Notes under the pieces: model-generated
The model's input: only the letters and a program-made list of their open reading frames with translations
Database searches by the model: none
What the model was told of the DNA's origin: nothing
Program-made: the position numbers and the translations under genes
Source of the DNA: Candidatus Centipeda massiliensis
GTDB taxonomy: Bacteria; Bacillota; Negativicutes; Selenomonadales; Selenomonadaceae
Assembly: GCF_900290285.1 (NCBI RefSeq)
Contig: NZ_LT985756.1
Coordinates: 88,390 to 152,389, forward strand
Direction: 5' to 3'
Length of the DNA stretch: 64,000 nt
Shown: in pieces, positions 42,218-50,636 of the stretch
How the letters are laid out: each line of letters starts with the position of its first letter
Numbering within the stretch: the first letter of the stretch is position 1

Positions 42218-43396
42218 CTACCATGTACTGTGCAGGGTAAACCGTATCTGCTTCCGTCCATTCACAGACACTTGCTCCGCGTGTTCCAGCGTCACCTCTG
42301 ACGGAAAAAACGAGTCCGCCTCCAACGCCCCTATGAGCCCCGCAAGCACCTCATAGTTTATGGCTTCCCCCTCAATGCGGAGGTCATGCTCCTCTGCCCG
42401 CAGTCCCGAGATACGCACGCCCTCCGCCGTCATGGCGCCGAGGTGAACAAGCAGTGCACGCAGAGGGTGCGACTCCGTCATAAATTCCGCCAAAGCCTGC
42501 TCGCGCTGCGACGCATCACTGCCCAGCAGGGAGAATGCCTCCATGCGCACCCGCTCGGATTCCCGTTGTGCCAACTCCTCTGCCGCATGATCGCGTGCCT
42601 CACAGGCGATCCAGCAGGCCGTGAGATCAGCGGACACCCCCGCCAGAAAGAGTGCTGTTGCGAGTACACCAATGCACATTGCCGCATGCGAGCGCATCCG
42701 TACAAGGAGGGGTTGATCTGCGCTCCAGTAGAGATGCACAGGTGCCGATGGACGCACGAGCAACCCTGCGTAGACGGCGGAAAGAACTCCGCCTGCATCG
42801 GGCTCCTCCGTCTCCCACGATGCGAATGGATCGTGCGCCGCCTCGATCTCTGCCGCGAGTATACCGCCATGCGGCGGACAGACCGTTAGTCTGCGCAGGT
42901 GCAGCGCCTGCGCGGCAAAGGCAGAAAAATATGCCCGTATCCGCTCCTCCTCCATGCGCGCCGTCCAATAGCGCTGCGGTACCGTGTGGGGCAGAGCCGT
43001 GCAGCAGAGCCGCATGGTGTCGGAGAGCACCTCCCCCGCTTCATCCGCCTCCGCACGCAGACTCCAAAGCAGGGCACCGCGCAGCTCCTCCCCCGCAAGC
43101 AGAACCGGAAGTTCCCGTTCGCAAATCTCCGCCTCGGTCACAGGGAGCGCCAGCGCGAGCGGCAGCCTCTCCCAGTCCGCCCGCACGAGCTGCGTTCGTA
43201 CAAAGGAGGCGAAGGCAGACGCATCCGCACAGTCCGGACAGGATTCCTCCGCAGTATGCAGCTCCACCGTCTTCCATGCGCCGCCCGCTTCCTCATCGGC
43301 GCACATACGCACAAGGACAAGTCCCTGCGCAGAGGGACTGAGTCCGACTGCCTCACGCACCGCCCACGGCACGCTAAAACCAGCGCCGCCAAACAT
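42218..43396 (-). CDS. PilM/PilN-like fusion protein (GspL-like architecture)
   Basis: A 392-residue protein. The N-terminal part (about 1-235) has the strand-helix look of a degenerate PilM/GspL actin-like domain. One membrane helix follows (about 240-262), then a coiled coil and a C-terminal PilN-like ferredoxin domain ending VSLEHAE-like EVTLEHAEQVSVNGRKQIRF. Separate pilM and pilN are absent, so one protein seems to do both jobs, as GspL does in type II secretion. ATP-site motifs are not evident. The ATG at 43396 follows GGGAG and overlaps the upstream gene by 23 bases. Confidence 0.65.
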   Translation of the reverse strand: MFGGAGFSVPWAVREAVGLSPSAQGLVLVRMCADEEAGGAWKTVELHTAEESCPDCADASAFASFVRTQLVRADWERLPLALALPVTEAEICERELPVLLAGEELRGALLWSLRAEADEAGEVLSDTMRLCCTALPHTVPQRYWTARMEEERIRAYFSAFAAQALHLRRLTVCPPHGGILAAEIEAAHDPFASWETEEPDAGGVLSAVYAGLLVRPSAPVHLYWSADQPLLVRMRSHAAMCIGVLATALFLAGVSADLTACWIACEARDHAAEELAQRESERVRMEAFSLLGSDASQREQALAEFMTESHPLRALLVHLGAMTAEGVRISGLRAEEHDLRIEGEAINYEVLAGLIGALEADSFFPSEVTLEHAEQVSVNGRKQIRFTLHSTW

Positions 43397-43862
43397 AGCG
43401 GTCTCCCTTCTTCTGCATGCGGGCACGAACCGTCTTTGCCCGCATCCACGGCTCTCCGTCCGAAACGCGCGGCGAGCCCTCCTCGATCGAATCATACGCA
43501 ACGGCAACTAATTCAATCGTATCCTTGGGCGGCTCCTCTTCCCTCGGCGTATGAACAAAAACATGGAGTTCGATGTCCTCGCCCACAGGAATCATATCCA
43601 CGCCAGCCTCTCGATCGACATTCTTATACACATCCGGCTTCGGCAGCGAACCAAAGGCATCGGCAGACTGCTCAATCCTTGCAGCTGCTGTCTCAACGCC
43701 ACTCTCGGCAGCGAGACGCAGCTGCATTTCACGCTCATACTCTGCGGCAACACTGCCGCCGCTGCGGACGAGCTGTGCCGCAGAAAGCCCCAGCAGCAGC
43801 ACGGCCGTCAGCACACAAAGACCGACCGCAGAGATGGAACCGCGCTCATCATTACGTGCCAT
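43374..43862 (-). CDS. PilX/GspK-like minor pseudopilin
   Basis: A 162-residue protein with an N-terminal pilin-like helix. The leader ends NDERG, and the mature helix begins SISAVGLCVL with valine rather than glutamate at position 5, as in GspK/PilX-type tip pseudopilins, which often lack Glu5. The soluble C-terminal part has no recognised motif. I use the ATG at 43862, preceded by GGGAGG; its start lies within the end of the upstream pilin gene. Its place before PilM/N-PilO fits a minor-pilin operon. Confidence 0.68.
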   Translation of the reverse strand: MARNDERGSISAVGLCVLTAVLLLGLSAAQLVRSGGSVAAEYEREMQLRLAAESGVETAAARIEQSADAFGSLPKPDVYKNVDREAGVDMIPVGEDIELHVFVHTPREEEPPKDTIELVAVAYDSIEEGSPRVSDGEPWMRAKTVRARMQKKGDRYVWRRWF

Positions 43863-44382
43863 CCATATCCTCCCGCAGATAGACGGCGGTTGCAAGATGA
43901 TACGTACGCCCCGTCACCATGCTGACCCCCGACATCTCGACATGATAGAGACGCGGTGCACGCGGGTCGGGCTGCACAGAGAACGACGTGATATGCACGC
44001 CCGCTCCCGAAAAGGCACCCGTCATTGGAAACGAAGCATTATTATAGACCAACTGTCCCCCCGTGAGCCAGTATTTGTCGCGTGGTTGCCCGCTGTCCGC
44101 AGAGCCTGTATTGGCGTTTTGCGCCATTTCATAAATACCCCGCTGACGCTCTCGGATCTGATCGGACAACAGCGCTGACTCTACAATGCGTGCCGCCGCA
44201 ATCTGCATCTCCTGACACAGTTCGGCATCCGCAATCTCATGCTGATAACTGCGCCACCCCCACGCAAAGACAAAGGCAAGAACGGTCAGCAGCAGCACGA
44301 AGATCGGCAAACTGACGGCGAGCTCCGTCAACAGGAGCCCACGCTCATCAAGGTGTACTTGTCGGTTCCACCGTGCGCACAT
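43852..44382 (-). CDS. PilW/PulJ-like minor pseudopilin
   Basis: A 176-residue prepilin. The processing site DERG/LLLTE is followed by a hydrophobic helix; mature residue 5 is glutamate, as required for assembly into the filament. The C-terminal region ends in a beta-rich module. It overlaps both neighbours, by 11 bases downstream and 35 upstream, indicating tight packing. Likely a minor tip-complex pilin. Confidence 0.75.
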   Translation of the reverse strand: MCARWNRQVHLDERGLLLTELAVSLPIFVLLLTVLAFVFAWGWRSYQHEIADAELCQEMQIAAARIVESALLSDQIRERQRGIYEMAQNANTGSADSGQPRDKYWLTGGQLVYNNASFPMTGAFSGAGVHITSFSVQPDPRAPRLYHVEMSGVSMVTGRTYHLATAVYLREDMDGT

Positions 44383-44740
44383 GCTGTCTCAGCCTCCGTA
44401 CGTATTCCGTCTGCGCCCTGCGTCCCAGAATCTGCCACGAAATACGCATGCGTACATCGTAAAACTCTGCTGCACGTACAACCTCCGTCTCAACGTGATA
44501 GGAGATACGGTTCGAGGAAACCTCTGCCGTCCCCCCCGCAGGCGGAGTCCCTTGATCCAGCGCCGCCTCCATCGCAGAAAGCTGCGCCCGTGCAAGCAGG
44601 GCGGCCTCCATACGTGCTGCCGCGTGTTCTCTCAGCAGCGCAGTCCGCGCAAAGATACCGACGGCGGCAACCGTCGCGAGAACGATCATGCCGAGTGCGA
44701 CGGCCTCAAGGAGAACCCAGCCCGCCTCATCACTCCTCAT
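44348..44740 (-). CDS. PilV-like minor pseudopilin
   Basis: A 130-residue prepilin-like protein. The leader is short (MRSDEAG), and the mature sequence begins WVLLEAVALGMIV, with glutamate at position 5 but an unusual tryptophan at position 1 where Phe or Met is typical. The rest is short, with HVETEVVRAAEF in the globular part. It overlaps the next pilin by 35 bases and the upstream GspH-like gene by 11. Confidence 0.7.
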   Translation of the reverse strand: MRSDEAGWVLLEAVALGMIVLATVAAVGIFARTALLREHAAARMEAALLARAQLSAMEAALDQGTPPAGGTAEVSSNRISYHVETEVVRAAEFYDVRMRISWQILGRRAQTEYVRRLRQHVRTVEPTSTP

Positions 44741-45239
44741 GTTTTACGCCTCGCTGCAGACGAATCCGCGCCGCGCGGTCGATCACGACGCGCAGTGCAT
44801 CCTCCTTATACCCCTCGGCATAGACAAGGATCGTCATATTGTGGCTCCACTTCTCCGAGAGTTCTCCATTGCGATGAAAGACCACGCGCGTATTTTTCAG
44901 TGTCATCTGCTCAAAGCGCACGAGCGGCAGCGGATGGTGTATGTGCAGCGTCTCCCCAAAGGGGCGGTTCAGAACATAGCCTCCATCTTCGAAGCGGAGG
45001 CGCGGCACACGTTCCCACCCACGGCGATCCTGATACATATTGAGCGGCATTGCCGTCGTGCGGCTGATCGCCTGGATCCGCCGCAGCTCTCCAATGAGGC
45101 ACATCGCCTCATACTGCGTTGCCGCGCGCGCATACAGAGAAATTGCGTGCGGAAGCCCCACAGCGAGCAGAACCGCAAGTGCGGAGATGGCAAGCAGTAC
45201 ATTCAACAGTGCAAGCCCGCGCATCCCGACGGTACGCAT
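44730..45239 (-). CDS. GspH/FimT-like pseudopilin
   Basis: A 169-residue protein with a short leader (MRTVGMRG) and a hydrophobic helix starting LALLNVLLAISAL. Position 5 of the predicted mature protein is asparagine instead of glutamate. The C-terminal half (RVVFHRNGELSEKW, a GspH-like strand pair) supports FimT/GspH membership. It starts directly at the end of the prepilin peptidase gene (TGATG overlap) with GGGGGA upstream. Confidence 0.72.
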   Translation of the reverse strand: MRTVGMRGLALLNVLLAISALAVLLAVGLPHAISLYARAATQYEAMCLIGELRRIQAISRTTAMPLNMYQDRRGWERVPRLRFEDGGYVLNRPFGETLHIHHPLPLVRFEQMTLKNTRVVFHRNGELSEKWSHNMTILVYAEGYKEDALRVVIDRAARIRLQRGVKHEE

Positions 45240-45802
45240 CAAAATGTCCCCCAGTAGAGCTGCCAGAGCCGCGCTCCTGCCACGAATCCGACATAGCCCC
45301 CCACAGCGAGAAATGGGCCGAACGGGAGTGCATCCTGCCGCCTCCTGCGCCGTGTGATGAGCAGCAGAGCCGCTGCCATACCGCCCAGCAGAAACGCGAT
45401 CCAAACGGCGATGATGGCAGCTTCCCACCCAAGCCATAGACCGAGTCCTGCGGCAAGCTTCACATCACCGCCGCCAAGCCCGCCGCGCGCAGCGATATAC
45501 AGGCAATAAAATAAGACGCCGCAAAGCGTCCCGCCAATGAGCGCATCCTCCACAGGCATCAAAAATCCGAGCAGAGAGAACAAGGCACCCGCTGCCGCGA
45601 ACGGCAGGGTAATCACGTCGTAGAGAAAACCATCCCGCAGGTCAAGATATGAGAGCCACAGAAGAACCGCTGCAAAGATGCTGCCGCAGAAGCTGCGCGG
45701 ATTGATACCGACGAGAGCGAGCAGCCCCGCCACAGCCATGATCCATAACAGCACAAGCAGAATGAGGAAACGGCGTGCGGGAAAAAGCGCCGCCTCCTGC
45801 AT
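45239..45802 (-). CDS. Prepilin peptidase (A24 family, single-domain)
   Basis: A 187-residue polytopic protein with about six helices. The two catalytic aspartates of A24 peptidases are seen in SYLDLRDG and GGGDVKLA. It lacks the N-terminal cytoplasmic methyltransferase domain (no CxxC pairs) of full PilD, so it may cleave leader peptides without N-methylating the product. It lies between the ComGC-like pilin and the GspH-like gene, matching its substrate set. Confidence 0.88.
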   Translation of the reverse strand: MQEAALFPARRFLILLVLLWIMAVAGLLALVGINPRSFCGSIFAAVLLWLSYLDLRDGFLYDVITLPFAAAGALFSLLGFLMPVEDALIGGTLCGVLFYCLYIAARGGLGGGDVKLAAGLGLWLGWEAAIIAVWIAFLLGGMAAALLLITRRRRRQDALPFGPFLAVGGYVGFVAGARLWQLYWGTF

Positions 45803-45816
45803 AATGCGTTCCTCCC

Positions 45817-46263
45817 CTACTTTGCGGACTGCTTGGTACGAAAATCCTCTGCCGTATGCCCATCACAGGTGGCACGTACCGTCTTGGCTGTCCCCTCGCC
45901 TTTTTCCTGGATCTCATAGGACTTACCGTCCATGGGTATTTCCTGATCACCAACACGAACATTGCCCGATGGGGGCTTGAGCTTTGTGACATCGGTTACA
46001 TATTCCGCCAAATCCTCAAGCTTCGTTGGTTTCTGTCCCTTTGCCGTCTGATAGAGGACAATCGCCGTATCGAGCGCCGTAAGATCCGCCTGTACTTTCA
46101 CCGTATTCGCCGTTGTAATGGCAGATGTAAAGCGCGGCACGGCAATCGAGAGGATCACCGCGAGGATCATTACGGCAAGCAGCGTAGAGAGCAGGGAAAA
46201 GCCCCGTTGGCTGCGCCTGCTGCGGCGCAGAGATGTGCATTTACTTAAAGTCGACAAACTCAT
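45817..46263 (-). CDS. Type IV pilin-like protein (ComGC/GspG-like)
   Basis: A 148-residue prepilin. The leader ends SQRG, and the mature N-terminus reads FSLLSTLLAVMILAVILSIA, with serine at position 5 rather than the almost universal glutamate. The globular part (about 100 residues) resembles a GspG/ComGC major pseudopilin (ALDTAIVLYQTAKGQKPTKLEDL). The first usable ATG, at 46263, overlaps the end of ilvB by 23 bases, which makes translation after ilvB likely. It is the probable main subunit of the adjacent pilus-like system. Confidence 0.78.
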   Translation of the reverse strand: MSLSTLSKCTSLRRSRRSQRGFSLLSTLLAVMILAVILSIAVPRFTSAITTANTVKVQADLTALDTAIVLYQTAKGQKPTKLEDLAEYVTDVTKLKPPSGNVRVGDQEIPMDGKSYEIQEKGEGTAKTVRATCDGHTAEDFRTKQSAK

Positions 46264-47905
46264 CAATGCGCGCACCGCCCTTTGCCATCGGCTCCACGAA
46301 ACTGCGCCACACATCCATCACAATGACACGCGGGTGCGTGCGATCCTCCAGCGCATTTTTGAATGCCGCCGCGAACTCCTCCTGCGTTGAGACACGCACC
46401 GCCTTGATGCCAAAGCACTCCACATATTTCACATAATCCATCTCGTGATCGAGTTCACAGGCGATGTAGCGCTCATCGTAGAGCACCTTCTGCAGCTGAC
46501 GGATCATGCCAAGACTGCGATTGTTCACAAGAATCGAGATAACGGGCAGCCCGAGACGCGCAATCGTGTAGAACTCATTGCCCGTCATCTTGATGCCGCC
46601 ATCCCCCGCAATGTGAATCACACGGCGGCGGTCGCCCCATGCTACCTGTGCCCCCATCGCCGCCGGCAGCCCGTAGCCCATCGTGCCGAGACCGCCTGAG
46701 GTCAGCCACGTCCGGGGCTCCTCGACGCGCAGGTGGAGCGCCGCCCACATCTGGTGCTGTCCGACATCCGTCGCATAAGCATACGCCTTCCCCGTCGTAC
46801 TCTGCGCCACCTGATGCAGCGCCCAAGGCACCGTCAGACGACCGACGTGGTAGTCGTAGTCATACTCCTCCTGCCACGAGCGGATCTGCTCCCACCATGC
46901 GGCAAGATCCCCCTTGGGTGACTGGCGCATGAGAAGCCCCAGAATCGTCCGCATATCGCCGGCAAGACCGAGACTGTTCTCAATGTTCTTATCGATCTCA
47001 GCTGGATCGATGTCAATGTGGATGAACTTGCGGTTCGCCGTGTACTTGCTGAGATTGCCCGTCTGGCGGTCAGCAAAACGACTGCCGAGCGCAATGACGA
47101 GGTCGGCAGCGCCAATGGCATAGTTCGCCGCCTTTTCCCCGTGCATCCCCGCAAACCCAAGCATCTGCGGATGCGTACTCGGCACAGCGCCCATGCCCAT
47201 GAGCGTATGCACCACGGGCAGATGATATTTTTCGATGAACGCCGTGACCTCGGCCGACGTACCCGCCGAAATCACGCCGCCGCCCACAATGACGAGCGGA
47301 CGCTCTGCGGATACGATCTCCGCCGCCGCCTCTGCCGCACAGATCATGAAGTCCGCATCGGGCTTGCCCGGTGTGCGCACCTGCGGCTCCTCACGCGTAT
47401 AAGAAATCTCCTCGAAGAAGAGATTGCGCGGCACATCAAGGAGTACAGGACCCGGACGGCCGCTGCGTGCAAGATCGAACGCCTCACGGATCGTCGGTAC
47501 AAGATCCGCCGCATTCTTTACCTTATAGTTGTGCTTTGTCACGGGCATCGTCACGTCAAGGATGTCCGTCTCCTGAAAGGCGTCACGGCCGAGCATGGCG
47601 ATATCCACCTGCCCCGTGATCGCGACCATTGGAATCGAGTCCATATACGCCGTCGCAAGCCCCGTCACGAGATTCGTCGCGCCCGGTCCCGACGTAGCGA
47701 TGCAGACACCGACACGCCCCGTCGCCCGCGCATAGCCGTCCGCCGCATGCGCGGCATTCTGCTCATGCGTCACGAGAATCTGATGCACAGCATCTTGCCC
47801 ATAGAGTGCATCATAAAGAGGCAGGATCATCCCGCCGGGGTAGCCGAACAAAGTATCAACGCCCTGCTCCTGCAGACACGCCAGAACAGCTTCCGCACCT
47901 CTCAT
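46241..47905 (-). CDS. ilvB: Acetolactate synthase, large subunit
   Basis: A 554-residue thiamine-diphosphate enzyme for branched-chain amino-acid synthesis. The N-terminal FGYPGGMILPLYDALY and HEQNAAHAADGYARATG carry the catalytic glutamate, the FAD-binding middle region is present, and the ThDP motif GDGGIKMTGNEF lies near residue 430. TGAGGAG precedes the ATG at 47905. No ilvN regulatory subunit follows; pilus genes come next. Promoter at 47944-47973 with a short leader and no T-box. Confidence 0.95.
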   Translation of the reverse strand: MRGAEAVLACLQEQGVDTLFGYPGGMILPLYDALYGQDAVHQILVTHEQNAAHAADGYARATGRVGVCIATSGPGATNLVTGLATAYMDSIPMVAITGQVDIAMLGRDAFQETDILDVTMPVTKHNYKVKNAADLVPTIREAFDLARSGRPGPVLLDVPRNLFFEEISYTREEPQVRTPGKPDADFMICAAEAAAEIVSAERPLVIVGGGVISAGTSAEVTAFIEKYHLPVVHTLMGMGAVPSTHPQMLGFAGMHGEKAANYAIGAADLVIALGSRFADRQTGNLSKYTANRKFIHIDIDPAEIDKNIENSLGLAGDMRTILGLLMRQSPKGDLAAWWEQIRSWQEEYDYDYHVGRLTVPWALHQVAQSTTGKAYAYATDVGQHQMWAALHLRVEEPRTWLTSGGLGTMGYGLPAAMGAQVAWGDRRRVIHIAGDGGIKMTGNEFYTIARLGLPVISILVNNRSLGMIRQLQKVLYDERYIACELDHEMDYVKYVECFGIKAVRVSTQEEFAAAFKNALEDRTHPRVIVMDVWRSFVEPMAKGGARIDEFVDFK

Positions 47906-47943
47906 ACACACACTCCTCAACTTCACGAAACAATGATAGAAAT

Positions 47944-47973
47944 ATTATAGCATACGTAAGACAACTATAGCAA
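47944..47973 (-). promoter_or_regulatory. Promoter of ilvB and possibly the pilus-aro run
   Basis: Reverse strand: TTGCTA (47968-47973), an 18-base spacer and TATAAT (47944-47949) with a TGC extension. The leader is about 30 bases, too short for a T-box or attenuator. No other clear promoter was seen between here and aroB. Confidence 0.7.
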
Positions 47974-47982
47974 GCTGTGTAC

Positions 47983-48145
47983 TTTGCCAATTTCCCGATT
48001 TTTTCGACCGACATCTCCGACACGGTGCGGTCACAGCGAGCGGAAGTTTTTCCTTCAGCACATTGAGAATGATTTTTTCGCATGCCTGCTCATAGCCTTC
48101 TTCGATTTTTGCTTTTTCAACAAGTTGCTGAACAGATCTTATTTT
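47983..48145 (-). pseudogene. Decayed C-terminal fragment of an Rpn/YhgA-like transposase-nuclease
   Basis: Two overlapping reverse-strand frames can be joined by one frameshift near 48035. The first reads VEKAKIEEGYEQACEKII and continues to KEKLPLAV; the second resumes with TVSEMSVEKIGKLAK. This acidic, helical ending, with a final short helix-turn-helix-like SVEKI motif, resembles the C-termini of Rpn (YhgA-like) recombination-promoting nucleases. No N-terminal part is present, so this is a relic, lying just upstream of the ilvB promoter. Confidence 0.4.
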
Positions 48146-48163
48146 TCACAGACCATTCTCCCC

Positions 48164-48193
48164 TTTACACCCCATCCCCATCTAATGTATAAT
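48164..48193 (+). promoter_or_regulatory. Promoter of the PTS permease gene
   Basis: TTTACA (48164-48169), an 18-base spacer and consensus TATAAT (48188-48193). The leader, about 138 bases, contains a short GCATC/GATGC dyad followed by a T-run near 48270-48280; this could be a weak terminator or attenuator, but no antiterminator (RAT) site was recognised. Confidence 0.65.
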
Positions 48194-48338
48194 TATCGTG
48201 TATGATTTTATAGTTTCCGCACTTTATCACGACAGGCATCGGCAAGAGTTTCACCGGCACTTTCGGATGCTTTTTCTGCATCGCCCAAAGGGGAGGGCGG
48301 ACGGCGCGATGAAGGCGGAGGGGGAAAGGGGTTACGTT

Positions 48339-50498
48339 ATGAAAGATGAAATCTTTAGTGTGCTCCAACGCGTCGGGCGCAGCTTCATGCTGCCGGTCGC
48401 GATCCTGCCGATTGCAGGTATCCTGCTCGGCATCGGCGCGTCGTTCACGAACCCGACGACGATCGAGACGTACGGTCTCGGCGGTGTCCTCGGTGCGGGC
48501 ACTGCGCTGCACTCACTGCTCTCGATCATGGCGAGTGCAGGCAGCACGATCTTCGGCAATCTGCCGATCATCTTCGCGGTCGGTGTCGCCATCGGCATGG
48601 CAAAGGCAGAGAAGGAGGTCGCGGCACTCTCGGCGATGATCGCCTTCTTCGTCATGCACACCGCCTGCAACGCGATGCTGAAAATCGGCGGACAGATCCT
48701 GCCGGACGGTTCGATTGCACCGACGGTCCTCGAAGGCACGATTGCCGCCTCCTGCGGCATCATGTCATTCCAGATGGGCGTGTTCGGCGGCATCATCGTC
48801 GGTATCGGCGTGGCGTGGCTGCACAACAAGTATCATAAGATCGTTCTGCCGAATGCACTCTCCTTCTTCGGCGGTTCGCGCTTCGTCCCCATCATCTCGA
48901 CGATTGTCTTCCTCTTTGTCGGCATCGCGATGTACTTCCTCTGGCCGCTTGCACAGCAGGGCATCTTCGCTCTCGGCGGACTTGTCACGGGTACGGGCTA
49001 CATTGGCACGCTGATCTTTGGCATCGTCAAGCGTGCGCTCATCCCGTTCGGTCTGCACCACGTCTTCTACCTGCCGTTCTGGCAGACGGGCGTCGGCGGC
49101 TCAATGATGATCGACGGTCAGCTCATCCAGGGCGGTCAGAACATCTTCTTTGCACAGCTCGCCTCCCCGAACGTCGCACATTTCAGTGCGGACGCGACGC
49201 GGTATTTCTCGGGCGAGTTCATCTTTATGATCTTCGGTCTGCCGGGTGCGGCACTCGCAATGTACCACTGCGCACGTCCTGAGAAAAAGGCGGTCGCGCG
49301 CGGACTTCTGCTCTCGGCGGCGCTCACCTGTATGCTCACGGGCATCACGGAGCCGATCGAGTTCTCGTTCCTCTTCGTGGCTCCCGCACTCTTTGCGGTG
49401 CAGGTCGCACTTGCGGGCGCGGCATACATGATCGCGCACATGCTGAACATCGCCGTAGGCCTCACGTTCTCGGGCGGTCTGCTGGACTTCTTTATCTTTG
49501 GTATCCTTCAGGGTGAGGCAAAGACAAGCTGGATGTATGTCATCCCCGTCGGCGTAATCTACTTCTTCCTCTACTATTTCATCTTCCGCTGGATGATTCA
49601 GCACTTCAACTTCAAGACGCCGGGGCGCGAGGATGATGACGAGGAAACGAAGCTCTACACCAAGGCAGACTACAAGGCGCGCGAGGGTGCGGGCGGCGCT
49701 TCCTCTGACGGGGCTTCAGGCGACGCAAAGAGTGCGGCGATTGCGCGCGGGCTTGGCAGCAAGCGCAACATCACGTCCGTCGACTGCTGTGCAACGCGTC
49801 TGCGCTGCTCCGTGGCGGACTCCTCACTCGTGAATGAAAAGCTGCTCAAGGCAACGGGCGCGGTCGGCGTGATCGTCAAGGGTACGGGCGTGCAGGTCAT
49901 CTACGGACCGCAGGTCGCCGTTATCAAGTCGAATCTCGAAACCTATCTGGAGACGGCTCCTGATGTCGAGCCGGAGGACGATGCGCCTGCCACAGCGCCT
50001 ACCGAGGAAAAACCGGCAGCGGAGGCAAAGACAGCAGCTCCCACAGGCGAGGGACGCACACTTTGCAGCCCCGTCACGGGCACGGTGCATCCGATTACGG
50101 AGGCGCCCGATGAGGCGTTTGCGAGCAAGATGATGGGCGACGGCTTCTTCATCTACCCGAGCAAAGGCGAGGTGCTGGCGCCCGACGATGGCGAGGTGGT
50201 CTTTGTCTTTGACACGAAGCACGCCATCGGCATGAAGAGCGCGGACGGCACAGAGTACCTGCTCCACATTGGCGTGGACACGGTCGCGCTCGGCGGCAAG
50301 GGCTTCAACGTCTTTGTCGAGTCGGGGCAGCAGGTCAAGAAGGGCGACAAGCTCATGGAGTTCGACATCGACTACATTCGTGAGAATGCGAAATCCGATG
50401 CCTGCCTTGTGATCTTCACAGGACTGCCCGAGGGCACGAGCATCAAGATGACCGCCACGGGCGAGGTCACGGCGCTCGATCCGGTCGCGAAGGTCTGA
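48339..50498 (+). CDS. PTS glucose/GlcNAc-family permease, fused IICBA
   Basis: A 719-residue phosphotransferase permease. The IIC membrane domain (about 1-430) shows GRSFMLPVAILPIAG and GLHHVFYLPFWQ; IIB (about 460-560) holds the phospho-cysteine region ITSVDCCATRLR; a Pro/Ala/Glu linker precedes IIA (about 590-719), with LLHIGVDTV containing the active-site histidine. The glucose superfamily includes glucose, GlcNAc and maltose permeases; GITEPIEFSFLFVAP fits all, so the sugar is undecided. The ATG at 48339 follows GGGGAAAGGGG. It stands alone, followed by a strong terminator. Confidence 0.92.
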   Translation: MKDEIFSVLQRVGRSFMLPVAILPIAGILLGIGASFTNPTTIETYGLGGVLGAGTALHSLLSIMASAGSTIFGNLPIIFAVGVAIGMAKAEKEVAALSAMIAFFVMHTACNAMLKIGGQILPDGSIAPTVLEGTIAASCGIMSFQMGVFGGIIVGIGVAWLHNKYHKIVLPNALSFFGGSRFVPIISTIVFLFVGIAMYFLWPLAQQGIFALGGLVTGTGYIGTLIFGIVKRALIPFGLHHVFYLPFWQTGVGGSMMIDGQLIQGGQNIFFAQLASPNVAHFSADATRYFSGEFIFMIFGLPGAALAMYHCARPEKKAVARGLLLSAALTCMLTGITEPIEFSFLFVAPALFAVQVALAGAAYMIAHMLNIAVGLTFSGGLLDFFIFGILQGEAKTSWMYVIPVGVIYFFLYYFIFRWMIQHFNFKTPGREDDDEETKLYTKADYKAREGAGGASSDGASGDAKSAAIARGLGSKRNITSVDCCATRLRCSVADSSLVNEKLLKATGAVGVIVKGTGVQVIYGPQVAVIKSNLETYLETAPDVEPEDDAPATAPTEEKPAAEAKTAAPTGEGRTLCSPVTGTVHPITEAPDEAFASKMMGDGFFIYPSKGEVLAPDDGEVVFVFDTKHAIGMKSADGTEYLLHIGVDTVALGGKGFNVFVESGQQVKKGDKLMEFDIDYIRENAKSDACLVIFTGLPEGTSIKMTATGEVTALDPVAKV

Positions 50499-50509
50499 TA
50501 TCTAAATTT

Positions 50510-50553
50510 CCACCAAAAAGCAGCTTGTTTTCGGGCAAGCTGCTTTTTGGTGG
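50510..50553 (+). terminator. Terminator of the PTS gene
   Basis: Perfect 18-base arms (CCACCAAAAAGCAGCTTG and its complement) around an eight-base loop. The 3' arm carries the T-run. Confidence 0.88.
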
Positions 50554-50636
50554 TATTTGTGACTTGAGAAACATTTCCAAAGCGGAATTCTGTGTTATAA
50601 TAACGCAAATACAATGACACAATAGGAGGTTTTTCA

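Noticed and set aside
47906-47943. T-box or attenuator upstream of ilvB
   Set aside because: The leader after the clear promoter is only about 30 bases and lacks T-box motifs and a terminator.
50554-50636. S-box (SAM) riboswitch before the MetE-like gene
   Set aside because: The region between terminator and ATG is too short and lacks the conserved S-box core.
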